A stretch of 20,012 nucleotides of DNA from a virus: IMG/VR virus record IMGVR_UViG_3300025806_003155, positions 1 to 20,012 of that record. One strand, written 5' to 3'. A model generated the notes under the pieces. The model ran no database searches. It was given only the letters and a program-made list of their open reading frames with translations, and was not told the DNA's origin. Made by a program: the position numbers and the translations under genes. Below, in pieces: positions 7,440 through 14,429 of the stretch (the first letter of the stretch is position 1; every line of letters starts with the position of its first letter).

Positions 7440-7670
7440 ATGAAACCTTTTAGCATCATCATACAATTCGACAACGCATTCAGACGCGCAATCAAAGACC
7501 CAGATAACTTTACCAAAAATGGCATGAACTGGGATTTCGTAGAAAGCGACATCTGCATTGACCTAGATGATCTTGGATTTACCAGCGATGAAATTAACAA
7601 AGTAATTGAGGAAGAATTTGACTTTGCCGCAGAGGACTATGGCAAGACAGCTAAGGAGATGAACTCATGA
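7440..7670 (+). CDS. Acidic 76-aa early-type protein
   Basis: I place the start at ATG 7440, which has a GGAG ribosome-binding site 6 bases upstream, rather than the in-frame ATG at 7428, which lies only about 7 bases after the predicted transcription start. The product has 18 Asp/Glu against 8 Lys/Arg in 76 residues, with acidic runs such as DLDDLG and EEEFDF. No motif is recognised. It is the first gene of promoter P1 and overlaps the next gene by 4 bp. Small acidic early phage proteins are sometimes DNA mimics or host-enzyme inhibitors; that possibility is not shown here. Confidence 0.65.
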   Translation: MKPFSIIIQFDNAFRRAIKDPDNFTKNGMNWDFVESDICIDLDDLGFTSDEINKVIEEEFDFAAEDYGKTAKEMNS

Positions 7671-7909
7671 AAAATATTGGTTGGATTGATCGCAAGCACC
7701 GCAAAATTATAGACGAGGTAATTATTACTGACGAGGATTGCGGGGTATATCTCAAAAGACCTTGGATCTTCTCCGTCTCAGAAGCAAGCTGCACATTCTT
7801 CTGCTTTGACGATTTTGAGTATGATATGGAAAAAACATTCCAAGCATTGAACGAGTGCATAGCAATCGAAGCCGTCAAGATCAAACCAGAAGTCTGGGAT
7901 AAAGGGTAA
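7667..7909 (+). CDS. Hypothetical 80-aa protein, second gene of P1 unit
   Basis: The ATG overlaps the TGA of the preceding gene (ATGA), with AAGGAG upstream. The 80-aa product has strand-rich N-terminal and middle parts (MKNIGWIDRKHRKIIDEVII, IFSVSEASCTFFCFDDF) and a helical C-terminus. Three cysteines are present but without a paired CxxC motif. The function is not recognised. It ends P1's two-gene unit; about 55 bases of AT-rich sequence separate it from promoter P2. Confidence 0.6.
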   Translation: MKNIGWIDRKHRKIIDEVIITDEDCGVYLKRPWIFSVSEASCTFFCFDDFEYDMEKTFQALNECIAIEAVKIKPEVWDKG

Positions 7910-7963
7910 GAACTAGGCGAAGTTATTACCCAAAAATAATTTTAAAATAATTAACATTTAGTG

Positions 7964-7992
7964 TTGACTTACTGCTAGGTGTTAATTATATT
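7964..7992 (+). promoter_or_regulatory. Rightward promoter P2
   Basis: TTGACT (7964-7969), a 17-base spacer and TATATT (7987-7992). Upstream AT-rich sequence (AAAATAATTAACATTTAGTG, 7944-7963) and the region after the -10 closely match P1 and P3, so the whole module of about 60 bases is duplicated. Confidence 0.72.
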
Positions 7993-7995
7993 AAC
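7981..7995. promoter_or_regulatory. Candidate operator over P2 -10 box
   Basis: The 15-base palindrome GTTAATTATATTAAC is identical to that in P1 and occupies the same position over the -10 hexamer. Confidence 0.6.
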
Positions 7996-8021
7996 TTTAT
8001 AGGCAGCAAGGGAGCAACGCC

Positions 8022-8213
8022 ATGACAACGATGACTGACTTTTCAAAATGGGAAACACACGCCAAAACGCTCAGCATTGGCTCACTGAAATTCGTCATCG
8101 AAGATTGCGCTCGAGCCAGAGACGCAATGCGCGGCTGGAACCCTGAAAAGGAAAACTATTACGCTGACCAATGCTTTACCTATCAGGATGAACTCAGACG
8201 GAGATTGAAATGA
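8022..8213 (+). CDS. Hypothetical 63-aa protein, first gene of P2 unit
   Basis: An AAGGGAG ribosome-binding site lies 7 bases before the ATG. The 63-aa product is charged and helical, beginning MTTMTDFSKWETHAKTLSIG and ending DELRRRLK. No function is recognised. A pattern with Trp, Tyr and many charged residues (WNPEKENYYADQCFTYQDEL) suggests a small soluble helical protein. It overlaps the following 30-codon membrane-peptide gene by 4 bp. Confidence 0.6.
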   Translation: MTTMTDFSKWETHAKTLSIGSLKFVIEDCARARDAMRGWNPEKENYYADQCFTYQDELRRRLK

Positions 8214-8302
8214 GTAACTGGATGCAAGACATAATTATCGCCGCCGCTATCGGCACAGCAATCATTGGCTGGATAACAGCAGTATCAATGGGATGGATGT
8301 AA
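8210..8302 (+). CDS. Tiny single-span membrane protein, 30 aa
   Basis: ATG at 8210 overlaps the previous stop (ATGA) and its TAA at 8300-8302 overlaps the next ATG (TAATG). The 30-aa product is almost entirely a hydrophobic helix: DIIIAAAIGTAIIGWITAV, flanked by Trp/Met-rich ends (MSNWMQ and SMGWM). One transmembrane segment is therefore predicted. Being locked between two coupled genes argues that it is translated. Its role is unknown; a small membrane-acting early protein such as a superinfection-exclusion factor is possible but unproven. Holin activity is unlikely given its position in this cluster. Confidence 0.5.
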   Translation: MSNWMQDIIIAAAIGTAIIGWITAVSMGWM

Positions 8303-8496
8303 TGAGCAATCAAAGACAAGCAATAGAAGATCTCAACGAAGCTGCATATGCCGCACTGAGAGCCTTTAACATAGCTTATGGGGGTAAGGCGGGGGAACAC
8401 AAGATAGCCCGCATACTGAGGGAAATAACCGTAGGCTCTGACCTTGCATTTGACATGATCGTGCAAGAAGAAAACTCAGAAAGATTGGGGTACTGA
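8302..8496 (+). CDS. Hypothetical 64-aa protein of P2 unit
   Basis: I choose ATG 8302 (TAATG junction with the membrane-peptide gene) over the in-frame ATG at 8293 because it matches the coupling seen at neighbouring genes. The 64-aa product is helical, beginning MSNQRQAIEDLNEAAYAALR and ending EENSERLGY. No motif is recognised. The next gene starts 1 base after its stop. Confidence 0.6.
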   Translation: MSNQRQAIEDLNEAAYAALRAFNIAYGGKAGEHKIARILREITVGSDLAFDMIVQEENSERLGY

Positions 8497-8497
8497 T

Positions 8498-8806
8498 ATG
8501 AAGTACGCAAATCAAATCGGGTATTCTGACATTCATCCATATGAAGTTATAGAGCAACGCACTGAGCGCAAACTGATAATTAGGGCAATGGAAACTCTAG
8601 AGCTTGAGTGGGAGAAAGAGGTATACGCTGGCGGTTTCTCAGCGCACTTCGCAAATCAATCAGAACAAAAGTGGGATATTAAGCCTGACCAAGAAGGCCA
8701 TGTAGTATCCATCAGACAGCATAAAGATGGACATTGGTATGATACCTCAGGTGCGAGATACCGCCTGTCTGATAAACCTCGAAAATTTTATGACTATAAT
8801 TTCTGA
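8498..8806 (+). CDS. Conserved-type phage hypothetical protein, 102 aa
   Basis: The 102-aa product has a distinctive order: MKYANQIGYSDIHPYEVIEQ at the start, a short charged segment with RAMETLELEWE, then GGFSAHFANQSEQKW, and near the end HWYDTSGARYRLSDKPRKFY. I recognise this as a type of small phage protein that recurs in many tailed phages, with a beta-rich fold suggested by alternating polar and aromatic residues. No biochemical role is established to my knowledge. It sits in the P2 unit just before the winged-helix gene. Confidence 0.65.
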   Translation: MKYANQIGYSDIHPYEVIEQRTERKLIIRAMETLELEWEKEVYAGGFSAHFANQSEQKWDIKPDQEGHVVSIRQHKDGHWYDTSGARYRLSDKPRKFYDYNF

Positions 8807-8813
8807 GGTCGTT

Positions 8814-9167
8814 ATGAGAAATCCAAATCCATTTACAAGAGGCATTAAACTTATAGAAGTTTATAAAAAATATAACTCCAACAGAGTTGTATCTATGAGT
8901 GAGTATACAATATTTTTATTAATATCTGATCTGTGCGCTAACAATGCATGGGCAAGCCAAACACAAATTGCTAAATTAACTCGACTTGCGCCCAATGTAG
9001 TAAATAGACATCTTTCCACATTATCTAGTTATTCAAGAGCTAATAGTTCATTAAACCTTATTGAAATTGACATAGATCCTAATGACAGGCGTTACAGACG
9101 TTATAAGCTTACAAACAAGGGTCTAGCGCTCAGAACAGAAATGCTTGCAATAACGCAAAAATATTGA
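8814..9167 (+). CDS. Winged-helix (MarR-like) putative regulator
   Basis: The start is placed at ATG 8814, preceded by GAGGT, rather than upstream ATGs inside the previous gene. The 117-aa product has a winged-helix layout: a helix with SEYTIFLLISDLCANN, a helix-turn-helix region WASQTQIAKLTRLAPNVVNR, then HLSTLSSYSRA, a wing (IEIDIDPNDRRYRRYKLTNK) and a final helix. The wing pattern, D-x-x-D-x-R-x-x-x-Y-x-L-T-x-K-G, is typical of MarR-type proteins. It lies between promoters P2 and P3 and is a natural candidate for the protein that binds the repeated GTTA-N7-TAAC sites; this is inference. Confidence 0.7.
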   Translation: MRNPNPFTRGIKLIEVYKKYNSNRVVSMSEYTIFLLISDLCANNAWASQTQIAKLTRLAPNVVNRHLSTLSSYSRANSSLNLIEIDIDPNDRRYRRYKLTNKGLALRTEMLAITQKY

Positions 9168-9186
9168 AATAATTAACATTTTATTA

Positions 9187-9215
9187 TTGACGCTATACTG
9201 ATTGTTGATTATATT
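9187..9215 (+). promoter_or_regulatory. Rightward promoter P3
   Basis: TTGACG (9187-9192), a 17-base spacer and TATATT (9210-9215), with the same upstream AAATAATTAACATTT sequence and downstream AACTTTATAGRCAG sequence as P2. It starts the last four plus-strand genes. Confidence 0.7.
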
Positions 9216-9218
9216 AAC
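9204..9218. promoter_or_regulatory. Candidate operator variant over P3 -10 box
   Basis: GTTGATTATATTAAC differs by one base from the palindrome of P1 and P2, breaking one position of the left arm. A regulator might bind P3 less tightly than P1 and P2; this is inference. Confidence 0.5.
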
Positions 9219-9247
9219 TTTATAGACAGAAAAAATGGAGAGACTTA

Positions 9248-9442
9248 ATGATTGGACCGCTTAAAATAACCGCTGGCGAGTATTTCTACAAAGGCTGGAA
9301 AATATTCAAAGAAGGTAAGATCTGGACTATGACGCCAGAAGGAAACTTCCATCCAACAGATGCAGCAAACAGCTTGCGTGACGCATTCAATTTCATTGAC
9401 CATTGGGAAAAAACAACCCTCGCAGACATGAGGAATTACTAA
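9248..9442 (+). CDS. Hypothetical 64-aa protein, first gene of P3 unit
   Basis: GGAG lies 7 bases before the ATG. The 64-aa product starts MIGPLKITAGEYFYKGWKIF, has a strand pair around a turn (KEGKIWTMTPEGNFHPTDAA), and ends in a helix with RDAFNFIDHWEK. This suggests a small alpha/beta protein. No function is recognised. Its TAA overlaps the next start (TAATG). Confidence 0.6.
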   Translation: MIGPLKITAGEYFYKGWKIFKEGKIWTMTPEGNFHPTDAANSLRDAFNFIDHWEKTTLADMRNY

Positions 9443-9639
9443 TGGCTCGTACCCCTATTTATTTTCGATACCTCAAAGCAACTAAGGCGTCTAAATTTTT
9501 AGGGATGACAATAGATAAATTCTTGACCATGTCCAAAAATACAGACTTTCCACAGAGTATTTATTTTGGACATGGTTATAGATGGAATGAACAAGAACTG
9601 ATGGACTGGAAAAATGAAAATTCAAACCGCAATAAATGA
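9442..9639 (+). CDS. AlpA/excisionase-like HTH protein
   Basis: The start is ATG 9442 (TAATG with the previous gene); an in-frame ATG at 9403 lies inside that gene and is less likely. The 65-aa product resembles the AlpA / HTH_17 group of small MerR-like winged helices: YLKATKASKFLGMTIDKFLT is the helix-turn-helix, followed by the wing pattern DFPQSIYFGHGYRWNEQEL and a final helix with DWKNE. Relatives are transcription regulators or recombination directionality factors. No integrase is in the window, so an excisionase role cannot be supported. Confidence 0.6.
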   Translation: MARTPIYFRYLKATKASKFLGMTIDKFLTMSKNTDFPQSIYFGHGYRWNEQELMDWKNENSNRNK

Positions 9640-9862
9640 ACTGACCAAACTTGGGAAAGTAGTAGATGAAAGCTACGAGGCTGTAATGAAACGAAGGATG
9701 CCCAAGATGGAAGTAAAGGGGCCACTCTTTGCTGGGATAACTGCTTACAAGGCATTGAACATGGAAGGCGAGTTCAAAGACCTTGATGAAGCTTACAATG
9801 TTGTAACCGCATATATCCTTGACGAAATGTTAAAGCATCAAGGATCTCATAACATAAACTGA
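9614..9862 (+). CDS. Hypothetical 82-aa helical protein
   Basis: ATG at 9614 overlaps the previous gene by 26 bp. The 82-aa product appears mostly helical: MKIQTAINELTKLGKVVDES, a basic patch MKRRMPKMEVKG, then GITAYKALNMEGEFKDLDEA and a helix with AYILDEMLKHQ. No family is recognised. It is co-directional with and close to both neighbours. Confidence 0.6.
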   Translation: MKIQTAINELTKLGKVVDESYEAVMKRRMPKMEVKGPLFAGITAYKALNMEGEFKDLDEAYNVVTAYILDEMLKHQGSHNIN

Positions 9863-9869
9863 GGTTGAA

Positions 9870-10346
9870 ATGATTAAGTATAAGTGGGGAAAGAAAAAAG
9901 ACACATGGGATGCATATCTTGATATGGATGATTATGACGAGCTTCCAATCTTTGACCAATTACCATCTCAAGAGGAAATGTCCTATATCGTCAAAAGCCT
10001 ACAATCTGATGGACAAACCATAGGTGCTTCAAACAATTTCTGCTATCCTGACCCGCTTGAGGAAATTTCAAAATACGAACGGACAAATAGGCCAAGCCAA
10101 GAACATAGAAACTTAGCTCATGGCATGGCAACCCAATGGCATCTATTAACCAGAGAACAGCAAAAAAACATAAAAAGCGGCTTGGATGACGATTTTCTTG
10201 CTGTCTTAAATGCTGCAATTTGGGCTTATCAAAGCTACATGAATAGAGAGGCTCGCGCCGCTCAAATTGAACGCGAGCGCCTAGATGAACAAATAATTGA
10301 TCTTAAAACCGAGATCGCATACATGAAGAAGCAAAAATATCTTTAG
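9870..10346 (+). CDS. Hypothetical 158-aa protein with C-terminal coiled coil
   Basis: The 158-aa protein has a charged, Asp-rich N-terminus (MIKYKWGKKKDTWDAYLDMD then DYDELPIFDQ), a middle part with REQQKNIKSGLDDDFLAVLN, and a C-terminal segment with QIERERLDEQIIDLKTEIAY that fits a coiled coil. GAGGTTG precedes the ATG. It is the last plus-strand gene and its stop overlaps the portal stop on the other strand by 4 bp, with no terminator visible between the convergent genes. The function is unknown. Confidence 0.6.
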   Translation: MIKYKWGKKKDTWDAYLDMDDYDELPIFDQLPSQEEMSYIVKSLQSDGQTIGASNNFCYPDPLEEISKYERTNRPSQEHRNLAHGMATQWHLLTREQQKNIKSGLDDDFLAVLNAAIWAYQSYMNREARAAQIERERLDEQIIDLKTEIAYMKKQKYL

Positions 10347-12592
10347 CTTTTCTCTTTTGACTTGAGCGGATGACCCTCTGGCAAAAGATCAGTATCAAAC
10401 TTCCCGCTCTTATAACGACCTGTTCTAACTGCACTTAAAAATACATTAACCCTTGCGTATGCCCATTGATCGGCACTCCTTACAGATGGTCTGACACTCT
10501 GGGGATTTGTATTGTACGCCCCTATCCCTCTACGAAATACAGCCTCAAGCATACGCTGAGTAACGCGCTTACCCTTTTTGTCACCATGTTTATCGTTATG
10601 ATCTTTGACCTTTTCAGCTAAACCTTTTTTGACTGCCTCAGATATTTCAGTCGGCGCTTTTTCCTCCAGCGACAAATCTTCCATAAATGGTTCCAAAGCT
10701 TCAGTCTTATCACGCTCTTTATCTAACTCCGCTGTTTTGCGATTGGCCCAAGCTTGACCTTCATCACCGCCCCAACCCAGCCAAGCGATAAGTCCAGCAG
10801 TCGGCCATCCATCTTCACCTCTGCGAAAGCCCTCTGCCCGTTTGTCTACTTCATGCCTCGCAAAAAAGCTTTTCATGCGTCGAACTGTGCTAGGAGACAA
10901 TCTTTCTTTGTTAATAAGCTGGTTTGCTCTAGCTACACCAACTCTTGTCATCCCACGCCCGTATTCCTTACGAAGATCCAATGCTCGTTGACCGTTCTTC
11001 GCCATTGCATCTGTAGGAATTGTATTTACATCACTTTCAGCTTTTTCATCATGTTCATCATCTTCATAATCCTTTTCACGATGTCTCATATCATCTGGGC
11101 TTACATAACGATCAAGATAATTCCTTTTATCATTTACTAGATCTTCATATTCAACATGAGTGTCGCAAGGCATAAATACGACCTTACCATCAACCGTATG
11201 CTGATGAGTACCAACGCATCCTATTTCTTCCGCACGGGCTGACGCTTCTTCTCTGGTTGTGTAAGTGTCTTGTCCAACCTCTGACTTGCCTTCAAAACTA
11301 CCGTAGGCTTCTTTCCCCGCGTCCTCTGGGTCTTGCCCTTCGTCTGTCGCCACTTCTGGACCACCCAATGGGAATAGGTTTGCTGCGATGAAGACTTCGT
11401 CTCCTCCTGTGATCGGCTCAAGGCCCAATCTTTCACGCGCTTCATTACGAGAGATAATTCCATCTCTAACTGCCGCAGTAACATTCTCATAAACTCTACG
11501 CCTCCGCTCTGTCATCGCTGGGATGCTGTCAATATCATAACTAATCGAAATATCGTCACCAAATGCTGGTGCAAGCCATTCGTTTAAATCGCTTTCAATA
11601 CGCTTAGCCAATGGAATGATAGTTTCCTCATACAATGCTAGTCTAGCCTCTTGAACATTCGCATATGTCTGAGCATCAGGAACACCAATAAGCTGAGACG
11701 GAATGCCAAAACACAATGCAATATCTTTAGCACTCATGTTCATTTGGGATAGGAAGTCCATATCACGAGGAGACATTCCCATTTCTTTCCAGTCAAAATC
11801 ACCCTCAAGCAATACTGGCTTTCCAGCGTTATTGACCCCTTGAAATCTTGACTGCAAATCTGATTGCAACTGCTGGCGCTGACCATCTGATAGCATAGTA
11901 CGCATTCCAGCATCATCAGCGGGTTTGAATACAATTGCACCAGAGGGTCGCGCTCCATTAGCCAATAATGCAATATTGTGCTTTGCAATCATATTGTGCT
12001 GATCAACATCAATCGAAGCCGCCATAAGTGGAGAAAGCCCAAGATAATCGTCCAGAGGATTCCACATCTTGAAATGCTTAATCTCAGATGCGCCTGTTGA
12101 TGGATCGGCTGGATAGGTTCTTATTACCTCTTGCCCAACTTTATATTTATAAGACTTTGGAATTGCAGTACTGCTTGGTTCAATCTCAATTCTATCTGGC
12201 CTAAGAACGTGTAACTCTCTTGGAACGCCGTTTATATCTGATTGAAGCGCGTATGAATTTCCAGATAGTAGAAGGTATGAGTAAAGGCTTTGGAAATACT
12301 CGACGCCAGCTTGCAATGGGTTTGGTCTTTTTAATAAAGAAATAAGCGGGTGCCTATCAAGCTTAATATCTCCTTGATAAACACAAAACGGAATACTTGC
12401 TGCCCCATTAGCAATTTCATTTACACAGCGATAAACAATAGCGTTCTGCCTATATCCTTCGTTAGCATAAGCTCTAAAGTTATCTTTACGCGCGTGGTAT
12501 GGCATAGAGGCGTTCATATACACCTGTGGCGCTTCCTTACGCTCAAGCGGCGCGTCTCTGAATAATCCCGCTATATTGTCTAAAATACCCAT
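10343..12592 (-). CDS. Portal protein (HK97 type) with long C-terminal extension
   Basis: Residues 1 to about 405 of this 749-aa protein are an HK97-type portal: YRCVNEIANGAASIPF, LLKRPNP, SLYSYLLLSGNSYAL, LRPDRIEIEP, PLDDYLGLSPL, FGIPSQLIGVPDAQTYANVQ and ERLGLEP. The portal forms the dodecameric DNA channel and binds terminase. Typical family members end near residue 400-450. The remaining 340 residues contain a Cys/His cluster (C459, H463, H465, C476, H479), a module at about 523-615 (IPTDAMAKNGQRALDLRKEY, MKSFFARHEV, WLGWGGDEGQAWA), and another at about 650-735 (VTQRMLEAVFRRGIGAYNTN, SADQWAYARVNVFL). I recognise both modules as recurrent in phage structural proteins but not their function. 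The start meets the terminase stop at 12592. Confidence 0.92.
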   Translation of the reverse strand: MGILDNIAGLFRDAPLERKEAPQVYMNASMPYHARKDNFRAYANEGYRQNAIVYRCVNEIANGAASIPFCVYQGDIKLDRHPLISLLKRPNPLQAGVEYFQSLYSYLLLSGNSYALQSDINGVPRELHVLRPDRIEIEPSSTAIPKSYKYKVGQEVIRTYPADPSTGASEIKHFKMWNPLDDYLGLSPLMAASIDVDQHNMIAKHNIALLANGARPSGAIVFKPADDAGMRTMLSDGQRQQLQSDLQSRFQGVNNAGKPVLLEGDFDWKEMGMSPRDMDFLSQMNMSAKDIALCFGIPSQLIGVPDAQTYANVQEARLALYEETIIPLAKRIESDLNEWLAPAFGDDISISYDIDSIPAMTERRRRVYENVTAAVRDGIISRNEARERLGLEPITGGDEVFIAANLFPLGGPEVATDEGQDPEDAGKEAYGSFEGKSEVGQDTYTTREEASARAEEIGCVGTHQHTVDGKVVFMPCDTHVEYEDLVNDKRNYLDRYVSPDDMRHREKDYEDDEHDEKAESDVNTIPTDAMAKNGQRALDLRKEYGRGMTRVGVARANQLINKERLSPSTVRRMKSFFARHEVDKRAEGFRRGEDGWPTAGLIAWLGWGGDEGQAWANRKTAELDKERDKTEALEPFMEDLSLEEKAPTEISEAVKKGLAEKVKDHNDKHGDKKGKRVTQRMLEAVFRRGIGAYNTNPQSVRPSVRSADQWAYARVNVFLSAVRTGRYKSGKFDTDLLPEGHPLKSKEKS

Positions 12593-13890
12593 CAGCTAAT
12601 TCTCCAAACGGCCTTGCCTGTTCTTGAGTTCAATTCTGTTAATGCCCAAACTAAAGCATCAAGTCTATCAGGCGATTTCTTAGACATTGGGGTATAAGAC
12701 GCCATCTGTTCCTCTAATTCATTAAAAGCACCAACGTGCCTTACTTTGCCTTGTTCGTATAAAGCTGCAATGGGTTCTGCCCTTACAAGCTTTCCTCTGG
12801 ATGCCCTTACCGCAGTATACGGAACATTTCTCTCTACAGTTCTTACCACTTTTTCGACTAGATCGCCACCGTTGTTTACTTCTGCGATAATCCTGTCAGC
12901 TTCAAAAGTATGATAAAGGCTAACAGCTTTCCTTGCCCATTCGTCAGGAGACCCCCGCATAGACGCATCTTGCCTAACATAAAACCTTCCATCCTCTCCC
13001 AAGCTTGCTACTATTATTCCAGTCTCATCACTTTCATCATGGCTAGTTACGGCTGGATCAATAGATATAACTGTTCTGGTATATTGAGGTTCTTCGCTTG
13101 GGTTTGCCCTATGAGTCTCAAACATCTTGTAATTCCAGAGAGCGCCCTCAAGATCATCAAGAACTTCTGCGTAAAGCTCTTGTCTACCAAGCCTTGTTCC
13201 ATCATATTTTTCTTTAAGTTGCTGCAATGCGGCGGGTGCAAGATTTGCAGCGTTATCGAATGTGCTTCCTCTAGTTACAGCAGTGTTTGTACGTTTTAAT
13301 AGGCTGCGAGTAAGATCATTAGGCTTTGGTGTAGTTGTAATAACGCATTGAGGATTTTGCCCTAAACGCAATCCAAACATTAATTGGTCAAAAGCCTCTG
13401 GATAAAACCAAGCCGCTATCTCATCACACCACGCTCTATGAAACTGAGGACCGCGCAATCTCTCTGGCTCTGTAGCGGCGAAACCTTGTATTAAAGAGCC
13501 ATTATATAATCTGATTTCCTGTGCTGATGAAGAATACCCCTGCCCCCTACCTTTCAATAAACATTCGCTTGGGAGCCAGTTCATAATTCCTGACACGCCG
13601 CCAAAAGCAACCCTTCTCAGATCTCCAAACGTAGGAACAACAACTGCACATCTGCTATTGGGGTTATTCAATGCATAAAGCATAGTATCGAAAGCGCCTG
13701 TCATAGTTTTGCCCCATCCACGACCTGCTAAAATTAACCAAACATTCCATTGACCAGATGGAGTGATTTGCTCTGGTCGAGCCATCTTTAACCAATTACT
13801 GTATAATGTGCTTTGCTGATGATGACTTGATTGCGGCAAGTTCGTCCAGTTCTGCGATAATTTCTCGTAAACTATCTGGTGCTGAGACAT
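12592..13890 (-). CDS. terL: Terminase large subunit (packaging ATPase-nuclease)
   Basis: The 432-aa protein has Walker A AGRGWGKT (55-62), Walker B ending in D156-E157 (AWCDEI), the coupling motif TTTP (185-188), and nuclease-domain acids D278 (ISIDPAV), E337 (IIAEVNNGG) and D411 (SPDRLDALVW). The short length and the W-x(2-3)-ARPEQ-x(6)-W lead-in to Walker A match the gene-transfer-agent/alphaproteobacterial terminase type. It pumps DNA into the prohead and cuts it. I keep the start at 13890, 95 bp inside the small-subunit gene, because the family lead-in residues lie upstream of the alternative Met36 and an AAGG is present. Confidence 0.95.
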   Translation of the reverse strand: MSQHQIVYEKLSQNWTNLPQSSHHQQSTLYSNWLKMARPEQITPSGQWNVWLILAGRGWGKTMTGAFDTMLYALNNPNSRCAVVVPTFGDLRRVAFGGVSGIMNWLPSECLLKGRGQGYSSSAQEIRLYNGSLIQGFAATEPERLRGPQFHRAWCDEIAAWFYPEAFDQLMFGLRLGQNPQCVITTTPKPNDLTRSLLKRTNTAVTRGSTFDNAANLAPAALQQLKEKYDGTRLGRQELYAEVLDDLEGALWNYKMFETHRANPSEEPQYTRTVISIDPAVTSHDESDETGIIVASLGEDGRFYVRQDASMRGSPDEWARKAVSLYHTFEADRIIAEVNNGGDLVEKVVRTVERNVPYTAVRASRGKLVRAEPIAALYEQGKVRHVGAFNELEEQMASYTPMSKKSPDRLDALVWALTELNSRTGKAVWRIS

Positions 13891-14416
13891 TGGCTGATAC
13901 CTTGCTGATTTCTTGTGCTTGACCCATAGCTAATTTGCCTATCTTCTGAGCCTGTGCAACCACTCCAGCGATAGAACTTAGATCATGCGCTGTCATAATC
14001 TTATTTTTTATATGAAACTTTTTAAGCTGTTCATCTCTATCAGGTCCATCAGGCAAATCTAATATGCGACTGAGCTTATCTCTGTTTTCCTGATCTTCAG
14101 TTAATCTACGCGCTACATCCCCCATCATTCCAAATGCGAGATTTATAGATCTGTCATCTAAAACAGCGCCGTTCTTGACCATCTTTTCAAGACGCTCTCT
14201 AGCAATGGCTTCCTCATACTCTGTCTGGACCTTATTCTTTTCAGACTGCCAATCTTCCTTTTTGGAATGCCTATGAAGGGTTACGTTTGGAATGTCATGG
14301 CGCTTTGCTAGAGCCATAATCGTAGGATATTGACGCACTCCATTTTCATCCATGAACCCATGAACAAACTCATCTTTGATGGTGCGCTTTAGCGCTTCTT
14401 CTAACTTGTTACTCAT
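13796..14416 (-). CDS. terS: Putative terminase small subunit
   Basis: The 206-aa protein lies directly upstream of and overlaps the large terminase gene. The N-terminal 60 residues look like a DNA-binding helix-turn-helix domain: YPTIMALAKRHDIPNVTLHR then HSKKEDWQSEK. A long helical, charged central region follows, and the C-terminus is helical (LREIIAELDELAAIKSS). This is the usual layout of small terminase subunits: HTH, oligomerisation core, C-terminal contact with the large subunit. It should recognise packaging DNA. Sequence is too variable in this family to be certain, so the call rests on position, length and HTH. Confidence 0.72.
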   Translation of the reverse strand: MSNKLEEALKRTIKDEFVHGFMDENGVRQYPTIMALAKRHDIPNVTLHRHSKKEDWQSEKNKVQTEYEEAIARERLEKMVKNGAVLDDRSINLAFGMMGDVARRLTEDQENRDKLSRILDLPDGPDRDEQLKKFHIKNKIMTAHDLSSIAGVVAQAQKIGKLAMGQAQEISKVSANVSAPDSLREIIAELDELAAIKSSSAKHIIQ

Positions 14417-14429
14417 AATCTAATCATTA

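Noticed and set aside
10754-11140. 128-codon plus-strand frame inside the portal gene
   Set aside because: It lies wholly antisense to the well-supported portal extension, encodes a Cys/Ile/Phe-rich low-quality sequence and has no convincing ribosome-binding site.
12910-13299. 129-codon plus-strand frame inside the large terminase gene
   Set aside because: Antisense shadow of a gene with all catalytic motifs intact; the predicted protein has no family features.
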